A stretch of 48,975 nt of DNA from positions 1 through 48,975 of the forward strand of contig JANSWP010000053.1 of NCBI GenBank assembly GCA_024743405.1. The letters are read 5' to 3'. Under the pieces are notes generated by a model that was not told the DNA's origin, did no database searches, and worked only from the letters and a program-made list of their open reading frames with translations. Of this stretch, positions 37,601 to 45,679 are shown piece by piece. Both the position numbers and the translations under genes were made by a program. This DNA comes from Bacteroidota bacterium (GTDB lineage Bacteria; Bacteroidota; Bacteroidia; Chitinophagales; Saprospiraceae). Numbering within the stretch: position 1 is the first letter of the stretch; every line of letters begins with the position of its first letter.

Positions 37601-38028
37601 TATAGGACATTACGTCTCAAATTGGGCTTGTCGTCATACAATTCACGGGTTACATAAATATCTTGCCAGCCGTCATTATTGACATCTGCTACCAAAACCC
37701 CCGATGACCAACCACCATTATTATTAATACCAGCCGATTTAGTGATGTCTTTAAATTTTAATTTCCCGTCGTTTAAATATAGTTTATCACCAACTAAATT
37801 TCCCGCAAAAAAGAGATCCGGAAGCCCGTCATTATTAAAATCGCCTACGCCAACACCAGCGCCACCATAGTAGTTACTGTATAATAAAATATTATGATCT
37901 TTCTCGTCCGTGATCGTATTTTCGAAGGTGATATTTGTCTGGCTAGGAGAAAGTAATTGGAAAAGCGTTTGCTCATTTTGAGCAAAGCTAATTGTAGGGA
38001 GGGTTAGGATAAGAAAAAGAAATCTCAT
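34678..38028 (-). CDS. FG-GAP/VCBS repeat protein with ASPIC/UnbV domain
   Basis: A 1116-residue exported protein (signal peptide ending FAQ). It has about 14 calcium-type units D-x-[DN]-x-D-G-x-x-D, such as DFNNDGLPDLFFAGN and DVNKDGWQDLYIAND, which build integrin-like beta-propellers. Between residues about 515 and 615 lies an ASPIC/UnbV domain (LLGSKIEIEANGKRQF; GMYSTSENVAHFGVGD; VTFPNGKEA). There is no T9SS tail. Such proteins are frequent in Saprospiria and planctomycetes next to glycan genes and DUF1501/1553 genes; a role in glycan binding is supposed, not shown. It follows the haem/LRR protein gene by about 314 bases. Confidence 0.93.
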   Translation of the reverse strand: MRFLFLILTLPTISFAQNEQTLFQLLSPSQTNITFENTITDEKDHNILLYSNYYGGAGVGVGDFNNDGLPDLFFAGNLVGDKLYLNDGKLKFKDITKSAGINNNGGWSSGVLVADVNNDGWQDIYVTRELYDDKPNLRRNVLYINNGTSTPQRGINEVSFTERAAEYGIDDSERTRHGTFIDYNKDGFLDLFLLNQPPNPGNYSPFFGVKLLTEEWAPRLYKNNGNGTFSEVTKAAGVLKAGYGNSVVAADVNKDGWQDLYIANDYESPDFLYLNNGDGTFKNVIHDATRHISYYAMGVDAADINNDGWLDLMTLDMVAEDNFRLKSNMGGMYPEAFWKIVNEGGHHQYMFNALHLNNGNWKNSDGSFSDIAQMAGVSSTDWSWANLIADFDNDGWKDIFVTNGLLRDIRNTDSSKEFPKYVQKKIDEFIKNNPNAGDVSIFDILNLEEVLNLIPSVPLKNYAFKNNGDLTFSKKTDDWGFDKKTFSNGTSYADLDNDGDLDLIVNNINEVASIYENHAEKSDNNWLRIQLTDSKTHQTLLGSKIEIEANGKRQFIEFANVRGMYSTSENVAHFGVGDANFVRILVTFPNGKEASFASVQTNQVFEIDLNGPHIGLPKTALPTPTFKTVTETSGLKFEHVENDFDDYEKQVLLPHKMSQFGPALAVGDVNGDGFEDVFAGGAKGFSAQLFIQSSQGDFVNVPRPVFQTDKDFEDVDATFFDVDNDGDLDLYVVSGGNTFPPQNKMYQDRLYINEGGKFQKSESILPRFRESGSCIKPHDFDGDGDLDLFIGGRHNPWDYPAPTVSRLLRNDGGNFTDITKKNAKDLIFLGMVTDAVWTDFDSDGDSDLMIVGEWMPITFFENNNGKFEKIGDEQLAIGSQVGWWYSIEKSDIDEDGDDDYFVGNLGLNYKYKASDLEPFEVHYDDFDQSGKKDIVLSYYNFGERYPLRGRSCSSEQVPVLKEKFPSYNIFASADLETVYGGDNLANALHYSANTFANVFIENRGKGDFKITRLPNEAQVSSINDFLIDDFDQDGKKDILLAGNLYPAEIETTRNDASIGLLLKGDGNGNWQPLKAKQSGVSLPFDIKKIRKVKTANGDLYLFGVNDGRLQVLTKNE

Positions 38029-38170
38029 GTTTTTGTATTAGATTTTTTTCAAGCCGGAAAATTAGCCTAAAAAACTGAAATGTGCCAAGATCCCGTTAAA
38101 ACCAATTATCAGTATCAAATTCCTTTTGTGATAAAAAGGTTTTTAGGTAAAATAATTGAAAAGCGTATAA

Positions 38171-38317
38171 GAACTACTTTTATTGGGTATTGGTTTGCGT
38201 GGGAGATATTCTTTTAGAATGATGAGAAGAAAAAGTAGTGTTCGATTTTAAAAGAGTAAGGAACTTGGAGAAAATAATTCGCCCAAATTGAACACTTTAT
38301 TTTCTCCAAGTTCCTTA
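38171..38317. repeat. Two nested hairpins in a 314-bp intergenic region
   Basis: The region 38029-38342 has no gene. GAACTACTTTT (38171-38181) pairs with 38231-38243. A 20-bp perfect stem (38257-38276 with 38298-38317, starting TAAGGAACTTGGAG) follows. The second stem is 25 bases past the stop of the minus-strand gene ending at 38343 and probably ends or slows that transcript. Confidence 0.75.
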
Positions 38318-38342
38318 GCTTAGAGACTTCCAAAATAAAAAG

Positions 38343-40412
38343 TTATTCTACTAAAATTTCATCTACAAATACCCAACATGGCTCACCAGGGTTTGGATGC
38401 CAATCAGGGTTTTTCAAGTTACTTTTCACTTTTACTTGAACATATCGTGCTAAAACGGGGTCAAAGCCTTCTGAAAAATTACTTAATTCAGGAGGTTCAG
38501 GGACATCCGCTGTTGGAATAACCTGCGTACTGACCTTTTTAAAGTTACTTCCATTTTCGGAAACAGCAATTTCAATCCCTTTTGGATAAAAAATCCAAGA
38601 GGCAGAGGCTTCAAGTGCGCTTACCGTCACTCTTGAAACCTCCGATTTTTTACCCAAATCTAGCGTAGCCGTAAAGTGTGAACCTTCATAGCCTACCCAA
38701 TTTCCATCAGTAAAAGCCAAAGTCCCTTTTTTGAAATCGCCTAATGATTTTGGACCTTCAGCTGCGTAACGGTCACTTGGCTTTTTATTGAGTTTGATAT
38801 TAACAGGTTTATATTTTGCATGTACGAAAAATCGATTGGCAACTTCACTGGTTTTCCATCCTTCCTTTTTCGCAATAACCTTTAAATTGGTCGTTTGAGT
38901 CAAATAAATCGTTGTGTCATATTTTGTAGAGGTGCTGTCTGGCTCGCTTCCATCTAGGGTATAATAAACTTCTACACCATTGAAATTAATATTCAATTCA
39001 ACGGGAAGACTATCCCTGAAAATATCTTTATCTGCCATAATGAGTGGTGGTTTTAATCGTGCATCGCCAAAAACTGAAGCATCTACGCCTGCACTCACCA
39101 TTAATTTGGGTCGTTCGTTTCGAATTTTTGTTATCATCGAATCACTCACCGATGTTTGCCAAAGAAATAGTTTTTTTAATCGTTGGAGTTTAAAGATTGA
39201 CTCAATACCGGGGTCATCCACCTTTGTATTGTATAGATTCAGCACTTCAAGATAGTTATGAGTGCTTAAGTTATTAAGTGCTTTCCCAGTGATTTCTGTT
39301 TTATTGACTGATAATTTTTGTAGGTTAGGCAGGTCTTTTATGACTGCAAATAAATCATCGGTTAAGTTAGAATTACTCAGATTTAATCGAATTACTTGCT
39401 CAGAAACTTTCTTTAGCTTTTTCAAAATATCCTTATCCAACTCGGTATTCCCTTTCCAGGAAATATCCAAAAATGGACTTTCTTGAGCCACAGGGTACAC
39501 CTCAAAACCGACTTCACGTAAGTCTTGAATTCGACTTTCACTCGCTGAAGAGATATCTAATGCAAAGACACCTACATCCTCTATTTCAACATATTTGTTT
39601 AAGATGGTTTGAATATTTTCGGGCACTTTATTTTCCCCAACAGTTTTTTCGAAATCTCCTCCTTCCGAAACCCACCATTCCAATAGCAAAACTTCATCTT
39701 CTGTTAACTGCGTTTTCCCTTTTGGTGGCATATGCTTTTTCTCCTCAATTGGCATGTGAATCCGTTTCATCATCAAACTATTTTCTGCATCGCCTGCTAC
39801 GAAAAGAGGTCCTGTTTTTCCACCATTCTTGAGCCCAATGAGGCTCGACATAAGCAAATCTCCTTTTAGCTTGGATTCATTATGACAACTAGTACATTTC
39901 TTTTTAAAAATCGGTTGAATAAAGCTTTCAAATACTTTTGCGCTATTTAAATCCGTAATTGCGACATCTTCTGTTGGGCTAAAAGGTTCGATTAAAAAAT
40001 CACTTCCATGAGTTAATGAACCGCCAAAATGCCCAGCTGCTAAAAGAAAAACAATAGTACTAGAGAACGCTGGAAAATAGGCTTTCTCAAATGAGGCATT
40101 ATGCGCTTTCTTTTGATTTAAATAATAAACTCCAATGGAGAAAACGGCTGTTAAAATTCCTAACCATTGGTGCCAAAAAAGGGTGTTTTCATCGTATCCA
40201 CCCTCCAAAGAAAGAATGTATCCTGAAGCGGCTGAAATGATAGCACTCCACATTCCAACTTTTAACCCAAATGAAATGGCAGGACTAAAAGTTGTATTTT
40301 GATTTCGCCGATTGAACCATTCCATAAGGAAGGCAATGGCTAAAATTCCGATTGGTAAGTGGAGTAAAAGTGGGTGTAAGCGACCTATTATTTCCATTAA
40401 ATTATAATTCAA
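38343..40412 (-). CDS. Membrane-anchored cytochrome c / LRR / discoidin fusion protein
   Basis: A 689-residue multidomain protein. Four membrane segments form a DUF2231-like N-terminus (HPLLLHLPIGILAIAFLMEW). A planctomycete-type cytochrome c domain follows (haem motif CTSCH near 173, MPPKGKTQL). After that come leucine-rich repeats (LQKLSVNKTEITGKALNNL), a chitobiase-like C-terminal domain (EVYYTLDGSEPDST) and a discoidin-type module ending in CWVFVDEILVE. The start may be ATG at 40412 or 40397. Domain order suggests electron transfer tied to glycan recognition outside the inner membrane (inference). It follows the DUF1501 gene by 56 bases. Confidence 0.9.
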   Translation of the reverse strand: MNYNLMEIIGRLHPLLLHLPIGILAIAFLMEWFNRRNQNTTFSPAISFGLKVGMWSAIISAASGYILSLEGGYDENTLFWHQWLGILTAVFSIGVYYLNQKKAHNASFEKAYFPAFSSTIVFLLAAGHFGGSLTHGSDFLIEPFSPTEDVAITDLNSAKVFESFIQPIFKKKCTSCHNESKLKGDLLMSSLIGLKNGGKTGPLFVAGDAENSLMMKRIHMPIEEKKHMPPKGKTQLTEDEVLLLEWWVSEGGDFEKTVGENKVPENIQTILNKYVEIEDVGVFALDISSASESRIQDLREVGFEVYPVAQESPFLDISWKGNTELDKDILKKLKKVSEQVIRLNLSNSNLTDDLFAVIKDLPNLQKLSVNKTEITGKALNNLSTHNYLEVLNLYNTKVDDPGIESIFKLQRLKKLFLWQTSVSDSMITKIRNERPKLMVSAGVDASVFGDARLKPPLIMADKDIFRDSLPVELNINFNGVEVYYTLDGSEPDSTSTKYDTTIYLTQTTNLKVIAKKEGWKTSEVANRFFVHAKYKPVNIKLNKKPSDRYAAEGPKSLGDFKKGTLAFTDGNWVGYEGSHFTATLDLGKKSEVSRVTVSALEASASWIFYPKGIEIAVSENGSNFKKVSTQVIPTADVPEPPELSNFSEGFDPVLARYVQVKVKSNLKNPDWHPNPGEPCWVFVDEILVE

Positions 40413-40468
40413 TTTTTGTTTTTAAATCTTAGCATCGCGAAGATTCTAGTTATTATTTTCGAAAGCCC

Positions 40469-41950
40469 TTAAGCCAGTATATCCTTCACGACCTTTCCAT
40501 GGACATCCGTTAATCTAAATCTTCGACCTTGATACTTATAAGTTAATCGTTCATGATCAATACCTAATAAATGCATGGCAGTCGCCTGGAAATCGTGCAC
40601 GTGCACAGGGTTTTCGATAATGTTATAACCAAACTCATCCGTTTCTCCATATACAACTCCAGGTTTGATACCACCACCTGCCATCCAAATTGAAAAGCAA
40701 CGAGGATGATGATCACGACCGTAATTTGTATCGGTCAAAATACCTTGAGAATAATTGGTTCGACCAAATTCGCCACCCCAAATAACCAAAGTATCTTCCA
40801 ACATTCCACGTTGTTTCAAATCCATTACTAAAGCCGCCGAAGCTTGGTCAATATCTCGCGCCTGATTTTTGACTGCATTTGGTAAATTATCGTGATGATC
40901 CCAGCCCATATGATATAATTGAATAAATCGAACACCGCGCTCTGCCAATCTTCTTGCTAAAAGGCAATTGGCAGCATAAGTACCCGGTTGAGTAGATTCG
41001 GGTCCATACATTTGGTATATATGATCAGGTTCGCCCGCAGTATCCATTACTTCGGGCACAGACATTTGCATTTTGTAGGCCATTTCGTATTGGGCAATAC
41101 GGCTACTGATTTCAGGGTCGCCAAATTCTTCTAATTGTTTATGATTTAGTTCAGCAATTTTATCCAGCATTTTTCGACGACTTACTCTGTCGATTCCGTC
41201 AGGGTCTTTTAAATACAAAACGGGATCTTTGCCCGACCGAAATTGTACACCTTGATGTAAAGAGTGTAAGAACCCATTTCCCCAGAGGCGAGAATAAAGG
41301 GGTTGTCCGAATTTACGACCTGTTCCACGCGATAACAAAACCGTAAAGGCAGGTAAGTTTTCATTTGTACTACCCAAACCATAACTTAACCATGCACCCA
41401 TACTTGGCCGCCCAGGTTGTTGCGAACCCGTTTGGAAAAAAGTAATGGCGGGATCGTGATTTATCGCCTCTGTATGCATAGATTTTATGATGCACAATTC
41501 ATCGGCAATTTTGGCGGTATATGGTAATAATTCACTTATCCATGCACCATTTTGTCCATGTTGTTCAAAATTATAGATAGACCCAGCGAGTGGGAAAGAA
41601 TCCTGTCCTGAGGTCATACCCGTCAATCGTTGTCCATTTCGAATCGATTCAGGTAGCTCTTCACCACGGCGTTTTATGAGGGTAGGCTTGTAATCGAATA
41701 GTTCCAATTGAGAAGGTCCACCACTTTGGAAAAGATAAATTACTCTTTTTGCTTTTGGTGCAAAATGAGGGGAATTTAAAATACCCTTGATCCCACCGTT
41801 GGGAGGAGTAATGATCCCATTTTCGCTTTTATTCAAAAAATTTAAACCTAAAAGGGAAGAGAGTGCCGCTGTACCAACTCCGACTGAAGATTTGGACAAG
41901 AATGCCCTTCTATTCATTTGATGTTGTCGGTTTTTTATTTCTTTTTCCAT
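40469..41950 (-). CDS. DUF1501 domain protein (Tat-exported, sulfatase-like fold)
   Basis: A 493-residue protein exported folded through Tat: [10 protein letters not shown] (R14, R15) followed by a hydrophobic stretch. The DUF1501 pattern is plain: [67 protein letters not shown] and [19 protein letters not shown]. The fold is related to alkaline phosphatase/sulfatase and likely binds metal; the substrate is unknown. DUF1501 genes nearly always follow a DUF1549/DUF1553 cytochrome gene, as here (67 bases), and the pair works together in an unknown, probably oxidative, pathway. Confidence 0.94.
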   Translation of the reverse strand: MEKEIKNRQHQMNRRAFLSKSSVGVGTAALSSLLGLNFLNKSENGIITPPNGGIKGILNSPHFAPKAKRVIYLFQSGGPSQLELFDYKPTLIKRRGEELPESIRNGQRLTGMTSGQDSFPLAGSIYNFEQHGQNGAWISELLPYTAKIADELCIIKSMHTEAINHDPAITFFQTGSQQPGRPSMGAWLSYGLGSTNENLPAFTVLLSRGTGRKFGQPLYSRLWGNGFLHSLHQGVQFRSGKDPVLYLKDPDGIDRVSRRKMLDKIAELNHKQLEEFGDPEISSRIAQYEMAYKMQMSVPEVMDTAGEPDHIYQMYGPESTQPGTYAANCLLARRLAERGVRFIQLYHMGWDHHDNLPNAVKNQARDIDQASAALVMDLKQRGMLEDTLVIWGGEFGRTNYSQGILTDTNYGRDHHPRCFSIWMAGGGIKPGVVYGETDEFGYNIIENPVHVHDFQATAMHLLGIDHERLTYKYQGRRFRLTDVHGKVVKDILA

Positions 41951-42017
41951 GAGTAATATTTTTTGTTAATCAAAGGAGAGATTTTAAAGAATAGCGAACT
42001 TAAAAGGCCATTCTATG

Positions 42018-44339
42018 TCACCCTCTCGTAATCGTCTCATCCAAATTAAAAATCACATTCGCTACAATTGCATAAGCAGCCATTTCTGTGGTATCCAATA
42101 GGGCTTTTTGCTCATATTCGCCAATCGCTAAAAAGGATTCTGCTTCTTTTGGCTCTTTTTGGAAACGAGTAAATTCTTCTTCAAAATAAGACTTTAAGTT
42201 AGTCAGTTCTTCTGCGGAAGGTTCGCGTGAAGTTGCCCATTCAAACATCATAGAAATTCTATGTTCCAAATCCTCCGCATTTTCAATGGCTCGATAAGCC
42301 AATACCCGGGCCGATTCAACAATTTGAGGGTCATTCAACATAATTAAAGCTTGTAATGGCGTACTCGTTGTTTCTCTTTGAACCATACAAAAATCTCGAG
42401 AGGCTGCATCAAAAGTCATCATGCTTGGAGGCGGAACAGTCCTTTTCCAAAAAGTGTACATACTTCTGCGATACAGTTTTGAACCATCATCTTGGACGTA
42501 TCGAGAAGTACTTCCACCACCACCACCGGTGGTTTCTTGCCAAAGTCCATTGGGTTGATAAGGTTTGACACTTGGTCCACCGACGGTTTTATTCAATAAT
42601 CCACTTACTGCTAGGGCATGATCACGAATCATTTCTGCTGTCAAACGTAATCGAGGCGCACGGGCAAGCAGTTGATTTTCAGGGTCGCGTTCCAGTAAAT
42701 CTGCAGTTACTTTTGCAGATTGTTGATAGGTCGAAGAAAGAACGATGTATTTTAAAATGGCTTTTTGATCCCAACCTTCATCACGTAATTTGGCTGCCAA
42801 AAAATCTAATAATTCGGGATGAGTAGGTAATGAACCTTGATTTCCAAAATCATATGAAGTTGCTACGATTCCATTTCCAAAACATTGTTGCCAAAGGCGA
42901 TTTACAGTTACTCGAGCAGTTAAGGGATTATCTTCATGAAATAACCAATCTGCCAATCCAAGTCGATTTTTTGGAAATTCTTCGTTGTATTTCAAAATAG
43001 AACTAGGGGTTTCTGCGGTTACCGAATCAGTTGGTTTGTCATAAGCACCTCGGTTCAAAATATAAGCCTGACGAATGGTATCCATTTCCTCCATGACCAT
43101 CAATGGAATGGCTTCCATTGTATCCAAATTATTGATAAAAGTGAGTGTTTCGTCAATTTCCTCCTTAGTCAATGTGATATATGGTTTCGGGATCGCACCA
43201 TAAGGTTGGATCAATCCGAATTCAGGTACATTATTAAAAAAGGAGAACAAACTATAATAATCTTTCTGTGAAATAGGGTCGTATTTGTGGTCATGGCATT
43301 TAGCACATTCGAAGGTCAAACCAAGGAAAGCGGTACCGAAAGTTTGGGTTCTGTCAGAGACATATTCAACTCGATATTCTTCAGGAATCACGCCACCTTC
43401 TTGGGTTATTTTATGATTTCGATTAAATGCAGAGGCAATCAATTGTTCTTTTGAACGATTCGGGATTAAATCGCCGCCTAATTGCCATTTAACAAACTCA
43501 TTATAAGGCATGTTTTTTTGGAAAGCATGAATGACCCAATCACGCCATGGCCACATAGTTCTTTCCAGATCATCCTGATAGCCATGTGTGTCAGCGTACC
43601 TTGCCAAATCCATCCATTTTGAAGCCATGTTTTCAGCCCAAGCATCTGAATCTAGAAGTCGGTCAATGGCTTTTTCATAAGCATTTGCGCTATTGTCATT
43701 TTCAAAATCTTGGAGTTCCACTAGGGTAGGAGGTAAACCTGTCAAATCGAAACTCACACGTCGTAATAGTGCCCGTTTGGAGGCTTTTTCAGCAGGTGTT
43801 ATCCCTTCTTTTTCAAGTTGCGATAAAACGAAATTATCTATATCATTTTGGATCCAATCTTCATTTTGAACAGTTGGGATATCAGGTTTTTCTATTGGTA
43901 AAAATGACCAATGCTTTTTCCATTTAGCACCTTGCTCAATCCATTTTTTTAGAATCTCTTTTTCGTATGCTTCTAAGGTAAGATTTGATTCTGGTGGAGG
44001 CATCATGTCATCAGGGTTCTCTGTATACATTCGGTCAACTAGCGTACTTTTTACAATGTCCCCAGGTACAATTGCAAAATGATCCTTTTCTTTACCTAAT
44101 GCGGCAAACATACCTTCTTCAGTGTCAAATCGGAGATCTCCCTCTCGTGTATTTTCATCAGGTCCATGGCAAGTAAAGCACCTATCGGATAAAATAGGCT
44201 TGACATGAAAATTATAGTCGACGATATCAGGAACCGCCTTTTGCATAGACTTTTCATCAGTGTTTTGACAACCATATGGTAAAAAGCCAAGGCTCAAGAT
44301 GACAAGAAATACTATTAGAATTTGAATACTGTTTCTCAT
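42018..44339 (-). CDS. DUF1549/DUF1553 planctomycete-type cytochrome protein
   Basis: A 773-residue exported lipoprotein (FLPYGC lipobox; the start at 44339 gives the proper signal, while an in-frame ATG at 44408 overlaps the divergent gene). Domains in order: a PSCyt1 haem domain (CFTCHG near 57-62, DDMMPPP), DUF1549 ([36 protein letters not shown], second CxxCH in [12 protein letters not shown]), and DUF1553 ([31 protein letters not shown]). It has two haem motifs. It begins a minus-strand operon with DUF1501 and the haem/LRR fusion. Biochemical function is not established for the family. Confidence 0.95.
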   Translation of the reverse strand: MRNSIQILIVFLVILSLGFLPYGCQNTDEKSMQKAVPDIVDYNFHVKPILSDRCFTCHGPDENTREGDLRFDTEEGMFAALGKEKDHFAIVPGDIVKSTLVDRMYTENPDDMMPPPESNLTLEAYEKEILKKWIEQGAKWKKHWSFLPIEKPDIPTVQNEDWIQNDIDNFVLSQLEKEGITPAEKASKRALLRRVSFDLTGLPPTLVELQDFENDNSANAYEKAIDRLLDSDAWAENMASKWMDLARYADTHGYQDDLERTMWPWRDWVIHAFQKNMPYNEFVKWQLGGDLIPNRSKEQLIASAFNRNHKITQEGGVIPEEYRVEYVSDRTQTFGTAFLGLTFECAKCHDHKYDPISQKDYYSLFSFFNNVPEFGLIQPYGAIPKPYITLTKEEIDETLTFINNLDTMEAIPLMVMEEMDTIRQAYILNRGAYDKPTDSVTAETPSSILKYNEEFPKNRLGLADWLFHEDNPLTARVTVNRLWQQCFGNGIVATSYDFGNQGSLPTHPELLDFLAAKLRDEGWDQKAILKYIVLSSTYQQSAKVTADLLERDPENQLLARAPRLRLTAEMIRDHALAVSGLLNKTVGGPSVKPYQPNGLWQETTGGGGGSTSRYVQDDGSKLYRRSMYTFWKRTVPPPSMMTFDAASRDFCMVQRETTSTPLQALIMLNDPQIVESARVLAYRAIENAEDLEHRISMMFEWATSREPSAEELTNLKSYFEEEFTRFQKEPKEAESFLAIGEYEQKALLDTTEMAAYAIVANVIFNLDETITRG

Positions 44340-44370
44340 GTGGCTTTTTTTTGAAATAATTATAGTGTGA

Positions 44371-44409
44371 TTTGTTAATTTTGGGATTCTATAAGTCAAA
44401 ATTAACAAA
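44371..44409. promoter_or_regulatory. Perfect inverted repeat at a divergent start
   Basis: TTTGTTAATTTTG (44371-44383) and its exact complement (44397-44409) are separated by 13 bases. The last base is the A of the ATG of the plus-strand gene. It could be a binding site for a dimeric regulator or an mRNA hairpin that covers the start codon. Confidence 0.6.
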
Positions 44410-45526
44410 TGCGGATACGTTCAATAAATTTTTATTCAAATTTCCAAATAATATTTCTATTTGCCTTTTCGAGTATTCCTTCTTGTAAAGCTCAAAAAGT
44501 AGAATTAACCAAGTTTTATCAGCCTCATAATTATGTCTGTTATCAAACTTCGGAGCCCCTTCAAATAGATGGCAAAGACACCGAACCAATGTGGCAAAAT
44601 GCTCCATGGACTTCCTCTTTTATTGATATTGAAGGAGATTCAAAACCGGTGCCTGCTTTTCAAACACAAGCCAAAATGCTTTGGGATAAGGAATACTTTT
44701 ATTTTTTCGCAAAATTGGAAGAGCCGCACATCTGGGCCAAATTGACCCAACGTGATGCTGTCATTTATTACGATGATGATTTTGAGATTTTTATTGATCC
44801 AGATGGCGATGGGCATAATTATTATGAATTTGAGGTCAATGCCTTTAATACGCTTTGGGATCTGTTTCTTACTCACCCTTATTATTTGAAAAAAGATCCA
44901 AATTACCTTTTTAATTGGACTATCCCGAATGTAAAAACGGCTGTTCATGTCGAAGGAACAGTGAATAACCCAAATGATAAAGACCAATTTTGGAGTGTTG
45001 AATTTGCAATTCCATGGGATGCTCTAGAGGAAATGTCTGGTCGTCAGAGACTACCAAAGCCTGGTGAGCAATGGCGTGTCAACTTTTCTCGTGTGGATTG
45101 GAAAATGGATATTTTGAATGGTCAATATGTAAAAAAAAAAATCCTCAGTCTGGAGAAATATTGCCTGAAAATAATTGGGTTTGGTCGCCAACCGGTATCA
45201 TTGATATGCATCGTCCAGAACGATGGGGCTATGTTCAGTTTTCTGAAAAAAAAGCTGGAAATGGCGAAGATGTCTTTGTAGAAGAGGAGGACGAAGCAAT
45301 CAAAAATGCACTTTGGAATTTATTTTATCAACAGCGCCTAGTCTATAAAAAGAAGGGTTTTTATTCAAAAGAGTTGAAGGAGTTTGAAATCCCGAAGCTG
45401 GAAGGATGCGACTTTAAACCGAAGATATATGTCACACCCAATTTATTTGAAATTATAGCAAAATCTTGTGATGGAAAACGGATATGGCGTATTCGCCAAG
45501 ATGCCAAAATTGAAGTTAGGGAGTAG
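44409..45526 (+). pseudogene. CBM9-like exported protein, split by a frameshift in an A11 tract
   Basis: The first frame (44409-45281) starts with a signal peptide (ending SCKAQ) and a CBM9-type domain (LQIDGKDTEPMWQNA; AKMLWDKEYFYFFAKLEEPH; DDDFEIFIDPDGDGHNYYEFEV). After VKKK at codon 244 it turns to nonsense. Frame 2 continues the family sequence: NPQSGEILPENNWVWSPTG, MHRPERWGYVQFSEKKAG, and a helical tail to the stop at 45526. The join falls on eleven A (45131-45141); twelve or nine A would restore a protein of about 372 residues. It may be a sequencing error, a real mutation, phase variation or transcriptional slippage. It is divergent from the haem operon. Confidence 0.88.
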
Positions 45527-45679
45527 GAAACAAATAACCTACCCATTTCACTTGCTCTTTTTCCTTCATTTATCGTTAAAAATACTCACCATACCTATGG
45601 GTATGTCTGCGTTTTTTGCCTCGACTGAATAAAAAATAGCTGTGCAAAATTTGGGTACCTTATTTATTTCCTACTCCCT
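45518..45679. repeat. Long hairpin repeat, copy B, overlapping two convergent gene ends
   Basis: Arms 45518-45548 and 45646-45679 are strongly complementary (AGGGAGTAGGAAACAAATAA against TTATTTATTTCCTACTCCCT). The core 45573-45624 shares CGTTAAAAA and TCTGCGTTTTTTGCCTCG with copy A, and holds a small hairpin CATACC-TATG-GGTATG. The arms contain the stop codons of both neighbouring genes, so it may end both transcripts. Confidence 0.85.

Noticed and set aside
40594-40607. CGTGCACGTGCACA inside the DUF1501 gene, close to the LacI operator pattern
   Set aside because: It encodes the conserved Val-His-Val-His-Asp segment of the family, so codon choice explains it, and it is far from any start.
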